Assembly: GCA_958418815.1 (NCBI GenBank)
Contig: CATZGB010000010.1
Span: 17,017-81,016, forward strand
Length of the DNA: 64,000 bases
Source of the DNA: an uncultured Bacteroidales bacterium
GTDB lineage: Bacteria > Bacteroidota > Bacteroidia > Bacteroidales > Muribaculaceae
Direction: 5' to 3'
Below, in pieces: positions 1 to 8,938 of this stretch. The notes under the pieces are model-generated. The model made no database searches and was not told the origin of the DNA. It saw nothing but the letters and a program-made list of their open reading frames with translations. Every line of letters starts with the position of its first letter. The stretch's first letter is position 1. A program made the translations under genes and the position numbers.

Positions 1-411
1 TCGATGCTGCTCCATCCGGTGGTCCACCTCCATGTGTTCAACCGGCGCGGAGACCTTTACCTCCAGAAACGCCCCGACTGGAAAGACATACAACCGGGCC
101 GGTGGGACACCGCCGTAGGCGGCCATATGGATCCCGGGGAAAGCGTCGAGGAGGCGTTGCGACGGGAAGCCGGCGAAGAGCTGGGCCTTTCAGGCTTCAT
201 CCCCGAACCGATGACACGTTACATATTCGACGGCCAGCTCGAGCGTGAACTCGTCCATGTCTTCAAGACCATCATCGACTATGAGCCATCTCCCTCTGAC
301 GAACTCGACGGGGGACGCTTCTGGCCGGCCTGGGAAATCCATGAAAATCTCGGCAAATCAATATTCACCCCGAATTTCGAGCAGGAATACCGCCGCCTTT
401 TCTGCCACTGA
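1..411 (+). CDS. NUDIX hydrolase, 5' end cut by the window edge
   Basis: This is a NUDIX-fold hydrolase of the isopentenyl-diphosphate-isomerase-like/YfcD type, a family that hydrolyses nucleoside diphosphates linked to another group; the substrate cannot be read from sequence. The NUDIX box is complete: GGHMDPGE followed by REAGEELGL, supplying the metal-binding glutamates. The first codon in the window (TCG) is in frame with the downstream ATG, and relatives carry about 30 more N-terminal residues before the HPVVHLHVFN segment. I therefore read it as an incomplete gene rather than one starting at position 4. It runs in the same direction as the FadL-type gene, which has its own promoter. 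Confidence 0.85.
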   Translation, partial: SMLLHPVVHLHVFNRRGDLYLQKRPDWKDIQPGRWDTAVGGHMDPGESVEEALRREAGEELGLSGFIPEPMTRYIFDGQLERELVHVFKTIIDYEPSPSDELDGGRFWPAWEIHENLGKSIFTPNFEQEYRRLFCH

Positions 412-490
412 TGCTCCCGTGACAATGACACCGACAGTCGACAATAAGCCTTCTCGATTTATGTTCTAAAACACATTTTTCGCACAGAAA

Positions 491-522
491 TTTTGCCGAA
501 TGGAATATTATTGGTAATTTTG
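491..522 (+). promoter_or_regulatory. Bacteroidetes-type promoter for the FadL-family gene
   Basis: A -7 box TAATTTTG (515-522) matches TAnnTTTG. A TTTTG element at 491-495 lies 19 bp upstream, as expected for the -33 box of the Bacteroidetes housekeeping sigma factor. The ATG at 539 would leave a leader of only about 10 nt. Confidence 0.6.
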
Positions 523-538
523 GCGAAAATTTCAACAA

Positions 539-1936
539 ATGAGAAAGACTATCGCCGCCATCTGCGCGGCCTCAGCCATCCTCGGCGCGTCGGCCGAAGG
601 ATACCAGGTAAACACCTTCAGCGCACGTCAGGAGGGTATGGGACACGTGGGTGTCGCCATGAAGCTCGGCTCCGAAAGCCAGATTTTCAACCCGGGCGCG
701 CTCGCGTTTTCCACCGAGACCCTTGAAATCTCGGCCGCCGTCAGCGCCATCAAAGCCACCGCGGAAGCAGTGGTCGACGGACAGACCTACTCTACGGCCA
801 ACAAGGTCTCCACGCCGATGAATGTCTCGGCGGCATTCCGCATCTACGACAACCTCTACGCCGGAGCCACCATCTACACCCCCTACGGCTCATCAATCAA
901 CTGGGGGACAGCATGGCCCGGGGCGGTGCTAAACCAGTCGGTCGACCTCAAGGTCTTCACCGTGCAGCCCACCATCTCATGGAGAATCACCAAAAACCTC
1001 TCGGTCGGAGCCGGACTCATGATTTCCTGGGGCAAGGTCAACCTCGACAAAGCCCTTGTCGCTCCCTCATCGATGGACCGCCTCATCGGCCTTATGAACC
1101 TTCCCTATCAGATGCAGGGCCTTCCCGCTCCCTTCCAGCCCTACGGCGAAATGCCCCCGGCCTCGGTCAACCTCACCGGCGACTCACAGCTTGCCCTGGG
1201 AGTGAATGTCGGAGTCCTGTGGGACGCGCTCCCCAACCTTTCGTTCGGCGCGTCATTCCGCTCTAAGATGAACATGCACGTCAAGGCCGGAAACGCCTCC
1301 GTGAGCTATGCCAACGACCAGGCCCGGCTCATCCTCGGCGAGACCCTCGACAACCTCAGCTACGCCAACTTCGACGCGTCGATGCCATGCCCCTACGTGC
1401 TGACATTCGGTGTGGCCTACAAGCCTGTCCCCCGACTGCTTCTCGCCTTTGACGCGCAGCTCAACGGCTGGAGCGCCTACAAGAATCTCGACATAACATT
1501 CGACAAGCTCCCCGAAAGCTTCAACCAGCACCTGACCAAGGATTACCACAACGCGATGACATACCATATCGGGGCCGAGTACAACCTCACCGACCGCCTC
1601 GACATCCGCGCCGGACTCATGATCGACACCTCCCCCTGCAACACCGACCACTACAACCCCGAGACCCCGGGAATGACAAAGATAGAACCCTCGGTAGGTC
1701 TGTCGTTCAGCCCGCTCAAAGGTCTCTCCATAGACCTGGCGTTCATGTATGTACACGGATGCGGAGCCACAGGCACCGGTCAGTACCAGGATTTCCTCGC
1801 CCCGATTTACAACGGCATGGTGGAGGCCAACAACCTGAGCCAGACCCTGCCCGCGCTCCCTCTGACCGGAGAGTTCACTGCCGACTACAAGACCCGCGCG
1901 ATAATCCCGGCAATAGGCATCAGCTACAGCTTCTGA
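539..1936 (+). CDS. OmpP1/FadL/TodX family outer-membrane transporter
   Basis: A predicted 14-stranded outer-membrane beta-barrel of the FadL/TodX family, which lets long-chain fatty acids and other hydrophobic molecules cross the outer membrane. The 465-residue protein starts with a signal peptide (MRKTIAAICAASAILGASAEG). This is followed by the family's N-terminal hatch region (FSARQEGMGHVGVAMKLGSESQIFNPGALAF), with the conserved asparagine-proline in FNPG, and it ends in aromatic strands closing with SYSF, a typical barrel C-terminus. Alternating hydrophobic strands run throughout. The start is fixed by the signal peptide and by the promoter just upstream. The substrate is not predictable. 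It stands alone, convergent with the small membrane protein gene on the other strand. Confidence 0.88.
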   Translation: MRKTIAAICAASAILGASAEGYQVNTFSARQEGMGHVGVAMKLGSESQIFNPGALAFSTETLEISAAVSAIKATAEAVVDGQTYSTANKVSTPMNVSAAFRIYDNLYAGATIYTPYGSSINWGTAWPGAVLNQSVDLKVFTVQPTISWRITKNLSVGAGLMISWGKVNLDKALVAPSSMDRLIGLMNLPYQMQGLPAPFQPYGEMPPASVNLTGDSQLALGVNVGVLWDALPNLSFGASFRSKMNMHVKAGNASVSYANDQARLILGETLDNLSYANFDASMPCPYVLTFGVAYKPVPRLLLAFDAQLNGWSAYKNLDITFDKLPESFNQHLTKDYHNAMTYHIGAEYNLTDRLDIRAGLMIDTSPCNTDHYNPETPGMTKIEPSVGLSFSPLKGLSIDLAFMYVHGCGATGTGQYQDFLAPIYNGMVEANNLSQTLPALPLTGEFTADYKTRAIIPAIGISYSF

Positions 1937-1948
1937 GCCACAGGCCGC

Positions 1949-2236
1949 TCACTTTACAGACCCCGACAACGGACAGTCAGCGCCACATCCGGCGCACGGA
2001 CCTCCGCCATGTCGGGGTTTATTGTCATCATCCCCACGGCAGCAGGAAGCGGCATCCGCGTCTGGCCTGGGGGTCGGCTTCTCACGGCCTCCGCAACAGG
2101 GAGGCTTCGACGCGCCCCCCTGACGCTTGATGCCCCTCGACCATATCACCAGACCACGGACATACCTGACAATCCACACGACGATTATCAGGAACACCGC
2201 GCCGACGCATATCCATTGTATCAGGTCATTGCTCAT
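1949..2236 (-). CDS. Small Cys-rich single-pass membrane protein
   Basis: A 95-residue protein with one N-terminal membrane helix (residues about 7-30, IQWICVGAVFLIIVVWIVRY) and a soluble tail holding cysteine pairs and a final CAGCGADC cluster. The design recalls the small FeoB-associated Cys-rich membrane proteins of Bacteroidetes, but no feo genes are nearby, so this is only a resemblance. It lies about 40 bp downstream of topB on the same strand and is probably cotranscribed with it. A role in metal binding is inference from the cysteines alone. The tail is low in complexity between the cysteine groups. Confidence 0.6.
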   Translation of the reverse strand: MSNDLIQWICVGAVFLIIVVWIVRYVRGLVIWSRGIKRQGGASKPPCCGGREKPTPRPDADAASCCRGDDDNKPRHGGGPCAGCGADCPLSGSVK

Positions 2237-2276
2237 ATATCTTCTCTACTGCACAGTCAATCAATCTCTCCGAGGC

Positions 2277-4424
2277 TCACTGCCGAGTGGCGGCAATGAT
2301 GGCCTTTGAATTTTTCTTCACAAGCGCGTTAAGTTTGCCAGGGGTAAGCTCCGGCGAGTACTCCTCGAAAGGCAGCCGGAGCGGACAGCCTGATTTGTAT
2401 TCCGAGCATCCGAAGGCCGCCTTTCCTTTCAGCAAATGCCCTTTGCCGCACACCGGACACACGATCTGCTCCAGCTTCCTGACAGCAGGCTTGCGCGGGG
2501 CCTTCGGCTTGGTCTCGGCCGCAGATCCGCCGGGGGCAACACCCGGGCCTGACGGGGAGCTACTTCCATTGGCCGCCGCTCCGGCATTGCTGCCGGGACC
2601 TCCCGGGGTCTGCCCCGTGTCAATTCTCCGGGCCGACGCGTCGGTCAACACATCATTCACTATGCGCCCGATCTGCCCCTTGAGGTCTTCGATGAATTCC
2701 GAGGGGGAATAATCGCCGCGCTCGATGCGCCGCAGGCGGCTTTCCCATATGCCGGTCAGCTTCGCGCTCTTGAGCAGCTCCTCGTTGATGGTGGCGATGA
2801 GGTCTATGCCAGCCTGCGAGGCCATTATGTTTTTCTTCTTGCGGTAAATGTAATGGCGTTTGAACAGGGTCTCGATGATGTTGGCGCGTGTCGACGGACG
2901 CCCGATGCCATTCTCTTTCATGGCCTCGCGCAGGGCCTCGTCGTCAACGGTCTTTCCCGCCGATTCCATTGCCCTGAGGAGCGTGCCCTCGGTGTAGTAT
3001 TTCGGGGGCTGCGTGGCCTTTTTCAGCAGGCTCGGCTCATGGGGATTGCTCTCCCCGACGGCAAAGGGCGGCAACAGACCGTCATCATTGCCGTCTCCGT
3101 TGCTGTCGCCACCCTGCCCTGTGGCCTGTTCCCCCGGCTTCTGGTAGATGGAGCGCCAGCCCGGGGCTGTCACCACCTTGCCCGAAGCCTTGAAACCCAC
3201 CCCTCCGGCATCGGCAAGCACCGTGGTCTGCATGAATTCGCAGTCGGGATAGAAAGCGGCGATGAAACGGCGGGCGATAAGATGGTAGAGCTGACGCTCG
3301 TTGCCCACCAGGGCCGCGGGCGACTGCCCGGTCGGGATTATGGCATGGTGGTCGGTGACCTTTGAGTTGTCAAACACCTTCTTGCTTTTGGGTATGCGGG
3401 GAAGGGCCAGCACAGGCGCGGTAAGGGCCGCGTAAGGGGTCATGGCTTTCAGAATCCCCCCGACGGCCGGGTAAATGTCATCCGACAGATAGGTGGTGTC
3501 GACACGCGGGTATGTGGTAACCTTCTTCTCGTAAAGGGTCTGTATGAGCTTAAGGGTCTCGTCAGCCGTCCATCCCCACTGCCGGTTGCATTCCACCTGC
3601 AGGGATGTCAGGTCAAACAGCCTCGGAGGCGCCTCGCGCCCTTTCTTCTCCTCTACGGAAGTGACCGTAAGCATGCTCGGCTTGATTTTCTCCAGGGCCT
3701 CAAGCGCCTCGGCCTCCTTCTTGAACTTCCCGGAGACGGCGTTGAAGGTAGCCCCCTTGCAGAGGGTCTTCAGCTCCCAGTAATCCTCAGGCTTGAAGTT
3801 CTCTATCTCGAGATGGCGCTGCACCACAAGCGCGAGGGTCGGGGTCTGCACACGGCCTATCGACAGCACATTGCCTGGCGAACTGTATTTAAGCGTGTAA
3901 AGGCGCGTTGCGTTCATCCCCAGTATCCAGTCGCCGATGGCCCTTGACAACCCTGCGTAATAGAGGTTGTCAAAGTCAGCCGACGGCCTCAGGTTCTGGA
4001 ACCCCTCGCGTATCGACTGGTCGGTCAGGGATGATATCCACAGACGCTTCACCGGGCATTTGACCCCGGCCTTCTGCATCACCCACCTCTGGATAAGCTC
4101 ACCCTCCTGGCCGGCATCGCCACAGTTGACAATCTCGTCGGCCTCGGCGAAAAGGGTCTTTATCACGTTGAATTGCCTCTCGTAATTCTCGACAGGTATG
4201 AGCTTTATTCCGAACTTCGGAGGAATCATCGGCAGATGGACCAGCGACCAGCGTTTCCAGCAATCGGAATAGTCGTTGGGTTCCTTGAGTGTGCAAAGAT
4301 GTCCGTAGGTCCATGTCACCCTGTAGCCGTTACCCTCGTAATACCCGGGTTCCTTCTTCCCGGCCCCGAGGATGGCGGCTATGTCACGGGCCACATTGGG
4401 TTTCTCTGTGATGCAGACTATCAT
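2277..4424 (-). CDS. topB: DNA topoisomerase III (type IA)
   Basis: A type IA topoisomerase that cuts and rejoins one strand of negatively supercoiled or entangled DNA, helping decatenation and recombination. The 715-residue protein begins with the TOPRIM domain: the TEKPN motif at the start with Glu7, and the acidic cluster DAGQEGE at 103-109. The active-site tyrosine is Tyr305 in TTYPRVDT. A Gly/Ser/Pro-rich linker (about residues 620-655) joins the core to a C-terminal zinc ribbon with CPVCGKG and a second Cys pair (CSEYKSGC). The length and isolated housekeeping setting suggest the chromosomal copy, not a conjugative-element copy. The upstream neighbour on the same strand is a small exported protein, with a strong inverted repeat in the gap between them. 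Confidence 0.93.
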   Translation of the reverse strand: MIVCITEKPNVARDIAAILGAGKKEPGYYEGNGYRVTWTYGHLCTLKEPNDYSDCWKRWSLVHLPMIPPKFGIKLIPVENYERQFNVIKTLFAEADEIVNCGDAGQEGELIQRWVMQKAGVKCPVKRLWISSLTDQSIREGFQNLRPSADFDNLYYAGLSRAIGDWILGMNATRLYTLKYSSPGNVLSIGRVQTPTLALVVQRHLEIENFKPEDYWELKTLCKGATFNAVSGKFKKEAEALEALEKIKPSMLTVTSVEEKKGREAPPRLFDLTSLQVECNRQWGWTADETLKLIQTLYEKKVTTYPRVDTTYLSDDIYPAVGGILKAMTPYAALTAPVLALPRIPKSKKVFDNSKVTDHHAIIPTGQSPAALVGNERQLYHLIARRFIAAFYPDCEFMQTTVLADAGGVGFKASGKVVTAPGWRSIYQKPGEQATGQGGDSNGDGNDDGLLPPFAVGESNPHEPSLLKKATQPPKYYTEGTLLRAMESAGKTVDDEALREAMKENGIGRPSTRANIIETLFKRHYIYRKKKNIMASQAGIDLIATINEELLKSAKLTGIWESRLRRIERGDYSPSEFIEDLKGQIGRIVNDVLTDASARRIDTGQTPGGPGSNAGAAANGSSSPSGPGVAPGGSAAETKPKAPRKPAVRKLEQIVCPVCGKGHLLKGKAAFGCSEYKSGCPLRLPFEEYSPELTPGKLNALVKKNSKAIIAATRQ

Positions 4425-4452
4425 CGTTATTTGGCAGACACAATAGTAATTC

Positions 4453-4479
4453 GGGACATGTCATTGTCAGACATGTCCC
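4453..4479. repeat. Perfect 10-bp inverted repeat upstream of topB
   Basis: GGGACATGTC (4453-4462) and GACATGTCCC (4470-4479) are perfect inverted copies separated by 7 nt. Each arm also contains the self-complementary octamer GACATGTC, so the site reads as two palindromes in tandem. There is no T-run on the minus strand just after it. It could be a terminator-like hairpin after the small exported protein gene or a regulator site ahead of topB; I cannot decide. Confidence 0.5.
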
Positions 4480-4547
4480 TTGTGATGGTCGCGAATGAGC
4501 ATCCGGATTGCAGGGATGCCTTGACGCGCGGTTGGCTTAATCAGAGG

Positions 4548-4946
4548 TCACTGGCGGGCCGGGGCGACAACGTCGCCGTTGGCCGTGTGGAATGTCAGGG
4601 TCGCCGACTTGGGCAGCTGACCCTTGAAGGGGAAATCAAGCTCGATGACCTGCACCCCGGTGTCCTCAAACTGGAAGGCGCGCTCGAAGTCAACGCCGTC
4701 GATGTCGACAGCCTTGACAACTTTCTGGCCCACGGTGAGGTCAACAGAGTCGATGCGCTGAGATGTCGACGGGATGCCTACCAGGCACACCGAGATGCGG
4801 ATTCCTCCGTCAGTCGGAGTCACCTTGTCGGGAATCACGTTGAACTCTGCGTCAAGCTGATTGACCTGCGCGGCAGCCGGCACAGGAGCCACGGTGGCGG
4901 CCCCTCCGGCGAGCATGAGGATTGCGGCTAAGCGGATAGCTTTCAT
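4548..4946 (-). CDS. Hypothetical exported protein
   Basis: A 132-residue protein of unknown function. It opens with a clear Sec signal peptide (MKAIRLAAILMLAGGAATVA, cleavage near AAAQ), and the rest looks like a small beta-rich periplasmic domain without cysteines beyond one. I chose the ATG at 4944-4946 because the longer open frame adds a basic, low-complexity stretch ahead of an obvious signal peptide. It sits between mazG and topB on the same strand, with gaps of about 70 and 120 bp, and could be transcribed from the dsbD/mazG side. I do not recognise a family. Confidence 0.65.
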   Translation of the reverse strand: MKAIRLAAILMLAGGAATVAPVPAAAQVNQLDAEFNVIPDKVTPTDGGIRISVCLVGIPSTSQRIDSVDLTVGQKVVKAVDIDGVDFERAFQFEDTGVQVIELDFPFKGQLPKSATLTFHTANGDVVAPARQ

Positions 4947-5019
4947 TACTGTCTCTTGTCTGGTTGCAGCTCCGCGATTTCCCGGGTTTCGCCGGAAAAC
5001 GCGGAGCCTGGATTTATGA

Positions 5020-5865
5020 TTATGATTTGTCTTTGGCTTCCTGCCAATACGCTTCCATCTCGTCGAGAGTAAGCTCGTTGAGCTTGCGGCCTGCCTCGCG
5101 GGCACGCTTCTCGATATGGTTGAAACGTGAGATGAACTTCTTGTTGGTCTTCTCAAGCGCGTTCTCGGGAATCACTCCGTATAGGCGCGCGGCATTTACC
5201 AGCGAGAAAAACACATCTCCCATCTCTGACTCCATACGCTCAGAGGCGGCCGAGATCTCTTCAGGAGTGGCGTCCGCCTTGTGGCGGAGCATCCTCACCT
5301 TCTCAGCCTCGGCGGAGAATTCCCCGATTTCCTCCCTCACCTTGTCCCACACTTCCGAGGCATCCGCCCAGTCGAAACCAGAATTGGCGGCCTTCTCCTG
5401 TATGCGGTAAGCCTTGTTGAGAGCAGGCAACGTGGAGGGGACTCCGGCCAGCACCGACCGGTTGCCGTCCCTCTCCTTCAGCTTTATCTGCTCCCAGTTG
5501 AGCTCCACCTGGTGGGCATTGTCGGCCACAGTCTGGCCATACACATGGGGATGCCTGTAAATGAGCTTGGAAGCGAGCGAGTCACAGACTGTGACAACAT
5601 CAAACGCCCCTTTCTCCTCACCTATCTTGGCGTAGAAGAGCACATGGAGCAACACATCCCCGAGTTCCTTGCGGATTTCGGCGTCATCCTCGTTGATGAG
5701 CGCCTCGCAAAGCTCGCAGACCTCCTCCATCGTGTTGGGGCGCAGCGACTCATTGGTCTGCTTGGCGTCCCAGGGGCATTTGACCCTCAGGGTGTCAAGG
5801 ACATCCAGCACACGGCCAAACGCCTCAAGCTTCTCCTGACGGGTATGTTGGGGAATCTTTTCCAT
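5020..5865 (-). CDS. mazG: Nucleoside triphosphate pyrophosphohydrolase MazG
   Basis: MazG hydrolyses NTPs and dNTPs to the monophosphate and pyrophosphate, a house-cleaning reaction in the cytoplasm. The 281-residue protein has the full-length two-domain form. The N-terminal motif is plain: Glu47, Glu48 and Glu51, then Glu67 and Asp70 (KELGDVLLH), which bind the metal; a KCPWDAKQT segment precedes it, as in other MazG proteins. The C-terminal repeat domain carries a second set (EEIGEF, EMGDVFFSLVN). The gene follows dsbD by about 45 bp on the same strand and is probably read from the dsbD promoter. Confidence 0.93.
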   Translation of the reverse strand: MEKIPQHTRQEKLEAFGRVLDVLDTLRVKCPWDAKQTNESLRPNTMEEVCELCEALINEDDAEIRKELGDVLLHVLFYAKIGEEKGAFDVVTVCDSLASKLIYRHPHVYGQTVADNAHQVELNWEQIKLKERDGNRSVLAGVPSTLPALNKAYRIQEKAANSGFDWADASEVWDKVREEIGEFSAEAEKVRMLRHKADATPEEISAASERMESEMGDVFFSLVNAARLYGVIPENALEKTNKKFISRFNHIEKRAREAGRKLNELTLDEMEAYWQEAKDKS

Positions 5866-5911
5866 TTAGTTGACTTAGTATTTGACAGGCCCTCCCTGGC
5901 AGCGGCAGCCG

Positions 5912-7939
5912 TCAGTCGGGGTTCTCGTTGTAATTCTTCATTCCTTCCTCAAGCCAGCCCACGAACTTGTCGACATTCTCGTCGTAGAAGCAAGGAGGAG
6001 TCATGGCCTCTCCTGAACGGTTGAGGACTACATAGTAGGGCTGGGAGTTGGCGCTGAACTTGTGGCGCTGCAGGTAACTCCATTTGTCACCTACGGTCTT
6101 AAGCACCACCTTCTTGCCGTTCTCCTCCACTGTGACAGGCTCGGGAAGCTCCGCCTTGTCGTCGACCATCAGCTTTATCAGCACGAAGTTCTCCTTGACA
6201 AGCGTGCTGACACGGCCAGTGTCAAACACTGCGCCCTCCATCTTGCGGCAGTTGACACAGCCGAATCCGGAGAAGTCGACAAGCACGGGGCGGTTGTTCT
6301 CTGCCGCGTAAGCCATACCCTTGTCGTAGTCGTCAAACTCCTCAAACTGCCCTCCGGCGTAGAGGTTGAAATCCTGCGTGAACAATGGGGGCACAAACGC
6401 GCTGACGCTTTTCAGGGGCGCGCCCCACAGGCCGGGGATGAGGTATATGGCGAATCCCAGCGAAGCCAGCGACAGGAAAAAGCGGGGCAGGGAGACATGC
6501 TCCAGGTCGGCGTCGTGGCTGAATTTCAGCTTGCCGAGCAGGTACAGCCCGAGCATCACGAACAACACCACCCACAGGCAGATGAACACCTCGCGGTCAA
6601 GAATACCCCAGCCATAGGCGAGGTCGGCGACCGAGAGGAATTTCAGCGACAGAGCAAGTTCCAGGAAGCCCAGAACCACCTTGACCGAGTTGAGCCATCC
6701 TCCCGAGCGGGGCATCTCCTTGAGCCAGGAGGGGAACAGAGCGAACAGCGAGAACGGAAGCGCGAGCGCCAGGGCGAATCCACCCATGCCGACAGCCGGG
6801 CCGACGAAATTGCCCATCGTGGCGGCCTCGACAAGTAATGTGCCGATAATCGGGCCAGTGCAGGAGAATGACACAAGCGCCAGGGTGAACGCCATGAAGA
6901 ATATGCTGACAAGGCCGGTGGCCTTCTCGGCGCGGGCATCCGTGGAGTTTGACCACTTCGACGGCAGCTTGATGTCGAAACCTCCGAGGAACGAGATACC
7001 AAACACCACAAGCAGCAGGAAGAAACAGAGGTTGAAGACGGCATTGGTGCTGAGTTCGTTGAGCTTGCTCGCGCCGAAAATGCCGGTTATGGCCAGTCCC
7101 AGGGTGAGATAGATCACAATGATGCTGAGACCGTATATTATCGCGTCACCGACCGACTTGCGACGGCTCGTCCCTTTCTTGAGGAAGAAGCTGACTGTCA
7201 TCGGTATCATCGGCCACACACATGGAGTAAGCAACGCCAGGAGGCCTCCGCCGAATCCCCAGATGAAAATCACCCACCAAGGGGAATCCTTCACATTGGC
7301 CTGCTCGGGCATGTCGTCGCCCGAGTACTCGACAGGAGCCCAGAGGTCAGCCTTGCCCGACGGTTCCGCGGGGGCAGCCACCACAGGGGCTTCCACCACG
7401 ACCGTGTCAACCTCGGCCTCCTGCGCCACTACCGGCCCGGTGCCCACCGAGACCTCAAGCAACTCCGTCTTCGGAGCAATGCAGGTCTCGTCATTGCAAC
7501 CCTGGAACGAGACTTCGATGCCAACAGTGTGGGTCTTCTCGTCGGAAATCTTCACTTTCTGGGTGAACGACACATTGTTTTCCCACCATGACAGGTTGAG
7601 CGAGAACATGTCATCATATTTCTCGACAGGCTTGCGCGACGGCACAAGCCCCCCGTCGAGCTTCACCCCTTCAGGCAACTGGAAATCAATCACCGTCGAA
7701 TTGGGGCCATCATCAGGAAGATCGAGAGAGTAGAGATGCCACCCCTCGTCGATGTCAGCGGTCAGACGAATCACGGCCGACGATGTCGAGTTGCTCTCGA
7801 CGGTCGCTTTCCATCTTATCGGGTCGAGGATATGACCCATCCCGAACTGCTGCGCCCTTGCAGGCAACCCAGTCCAAACCAACAACAGCAACGGCAGAAA
7901 GAGCCATCGCACAGGAATCGCTTTGAAAACGTGTTTCAT
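5912..7939 (-). CDS. dsbD: Thiol:disulfide interchange protein DsbD
   Basis: DsbD carries electrons from cytoplasmic thioredoxin across the inner membrane to periplasmic thiol proteins such as disulfide isomerases and cytochrome c maturation factors. All three parts are visible: an N-terminal periplasmic domain with a cysteine pair (GCNDETC), a central membrane domain of about eight helices with one cysteine near LTPCVWP and another near SFSCTGP, and a C-terminal thioredoxin domain with the CVNC active site near residue 562. I start it at the ATG at 7937-7939, directly before the signal peptide (MKHVFKAIPVRW). The alternative ATG at 7963 would fall only about 5 nt after the likely transcription start given by the -7 box at 7975-7982. 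Confidence 0.93.
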   Translation of the reverse strand: MKHVFKAIPVRWLFLPLLLLVWTGLPARAQQFGMGHILDPIRWKATVESNSTSSAVIRLTADIDEGWHLYSLDLPDDGPNSTVIDFQLPEGVKLDGGLVPSRKPVEKYDDMFSLNLSWWENNVSFTQKVKISDEKTHTVGIEVSFQGCNDETCIAPKTELLEVSVGTGPVVAQEAEVDTVVVEAPVVAAPAEPSGKADLWAPVEYSGDDMPEQANVKDSPWWVIFIWGFGGGLLALLTPCVWPMIPMTVSFFLKKGTSRRKSVGDAIIYGLSIIVIYLTLGLAITGIFGASKLNELSTNAVFNLCFFLLLVVFGISFLGGFDIKLPSKWSNSTDARAEKATGLVSIFFMAFTLALVSFSCTGPIIGTLLVEAATMGNFVGPAVGMGGFALALALPFSLFALFPSWLKEMPRSGGWLNSVKVVLGFLELALSLKFLSVADLAYGWGILDREVFICLWVVLFVMLGLYLLGKLKFSHDADLEHVSLPRFFLSLASLGFAIYLIPGLWGAPLKSVSAFVPPLFTQDFNLYAGGQFEEFDDYDKGMAYAAENNRPVLVDFSGFGCVNCRKMEGAVFDTGRVSTLVKENFVLIKLMVDDKAELPEPVTVEENGKKVVLKTVGDKWSYLQRHKFSANSQPYYVVLNRSGEAMTPPCFYDENVDKFVGWLEEGMKNYNENPD

Positions 7940-7974
7940 AATGGCATATGATTTAAACATCAATGTTTGACGTG

Positions 7975-7982
7975 CAAAGTTA
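7975..7982 (-). promoter_or_regulatory. Promoter -7 box for dsbD
   Basis: Read on the minus strand this is TAACTTTG, an exact TAnnTTTG match. It implies transcription starting around 7968-7970 and supports the downstream dsbD start codon. Confidence 0.55.
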
Positions 7983-8035
7983 ACAAATTGGAATCAAATT
8001 CCGAAACCACTTCCTGATGTTTCAAAAAAAATTTG

Positions 8036-8043
8036 TAACTTTG
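8036..8043 (+). promoter_or_regulatory. Promoter -7 box for the glycogen-synthase-like gene
   Basis: TAACTTTG matches TAnnTTTG exactly and lies 56 bp before the ATG at 8100. It is divergent from the dsbD promoter about 55 bp away. No clear -33 TTTG is seen at the right distance. Confidence 0.55.
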
Positions 8044-8099
8044 CGCTTGGAACGCGCCCACACGCGTCGGGAGCATTCCATTTTGACAAAACCGAATCG

Positions 8100-8921
8100 A
8101 TGAACAAGAAGCAGAAAATCCTCTACATCTCTCAGGAAATAACCCCATACCTTCGCGAGACCCCGATGGGACTGGTATGCAAGGTATTGCCCCAGAAGGT
8201 CCAGGAAAAAGGCTACGAGGCTCGCGCTTTCATGCCCAAATACGGTTGCATCAACGAGCGACGCAACCAGCTCCACGAGGTCATCCGCCTGTCAGGCATA
8301 AACCTGGTGATTGACGACACCGACCACCCCCTGATTATCAAGGTGGCCACCCTCCAGTCGGCAAAGATGCAGGTCTATTTCATTGATTCAGACGACTATT
8401 TCCAGCACCACGCGGTCACCGACCTCGAAATCCGCGAGACCCCCGAAGACAACGATGAGCGCATTATGTTCTTCACCCGGGGTGTCATGGAGACCGTCAA
8501 GAAACTCCGCTGGGAGCCCGCCGTGATACACTGCTCCGGATGGGTGACCGCCCTGGCCCCCCTATACCTCAAGAAGGCCTACGCCGACGACCCGACAGTC
8601 GGAGGCAGCCCGGTGGTGTACTCCCTCTTCGACGACACATTCGAGGGAACCCTCGACCCGCGCTTCAAGGAGAAGCTGCTTATGGACGGATTCACCGAGG
8701 AAGACCTCAAGTCGCTCGGCGACTCCCCCGCCACCGCCCTCGCGCTCAACAAACTCGCCATCGACCACTCCGACGGTGTGATACAGGCTTCCCAGACAGT
8801 CCCCGCCGAACTGGTCGAATACGCCATCGCCTCCGGAAAACCGTTCCTCCCCTACCAGGGAGAAGAGGTCGACGGCGCGCCGGTCGTTGAATTCTACGAC
8901 TCGATACGCAACAACCCCTGA
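8100..8921 (+). CDS. Glycogen/starch synthase N-terminal-domain protein, probably non-catalytic
   Basis: The 273 residues align with the N-terminal Rossmann half of GT5 glycogen/starch synthases (ILYISQEITPYL, then HCSGWVTAL, where true enzymes have an H-x-W-x-T-x-L motif). The C-terminal nucleotide-sugar-binding half of the GT-B fold is absent. The KxGGL ADP-glucose motif near the start is replaced by ETPMGL, so glycogen synthesis by this protein alone is unlikely. Short GT5-like proteins of this kind followed by a DUF4270 lipoprotein are a recurring arrangement in Bacteroidales, and here the DUF4270 gene follows by 17 bp. The real role is unknown; a sugar-sensing or envelope function is only a guess. 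Confidence 0.75.
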   Translation: MNKKQKILYISQEITPYLRETPMGLVCKVLPQKVQEKGYEARAFMPKYGCINERRNQLHEVIRLSGINLVIDDTDHPLIIKVATLQSAKMQVYFIDSDDYFQHHAVTDLEIRETPEDNDERIMFFTRGVMETVKKLRWEPAVIHCSGWVTALAPLYLKKAYADDPTVGGSPVVYSLFDDTFEGTLDPRFKEKLLMDGFTEEDLKSLGDSPATALALNKLAIDHSDGVIQASQTVPAELVEYAIASGKPFLPYQGEEVDGAPVVEFYDSIRNNP

Positions 8922-8938
8922 TTCCCTCCATCCCCATC

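Noticed and set aside
2277..4424. topB as a marker of an integrated conjugative element
   Set aside because: No tra, mob, integrase or tet genes are nearby, and the length and context fit the chromosomal topoisomerase III.
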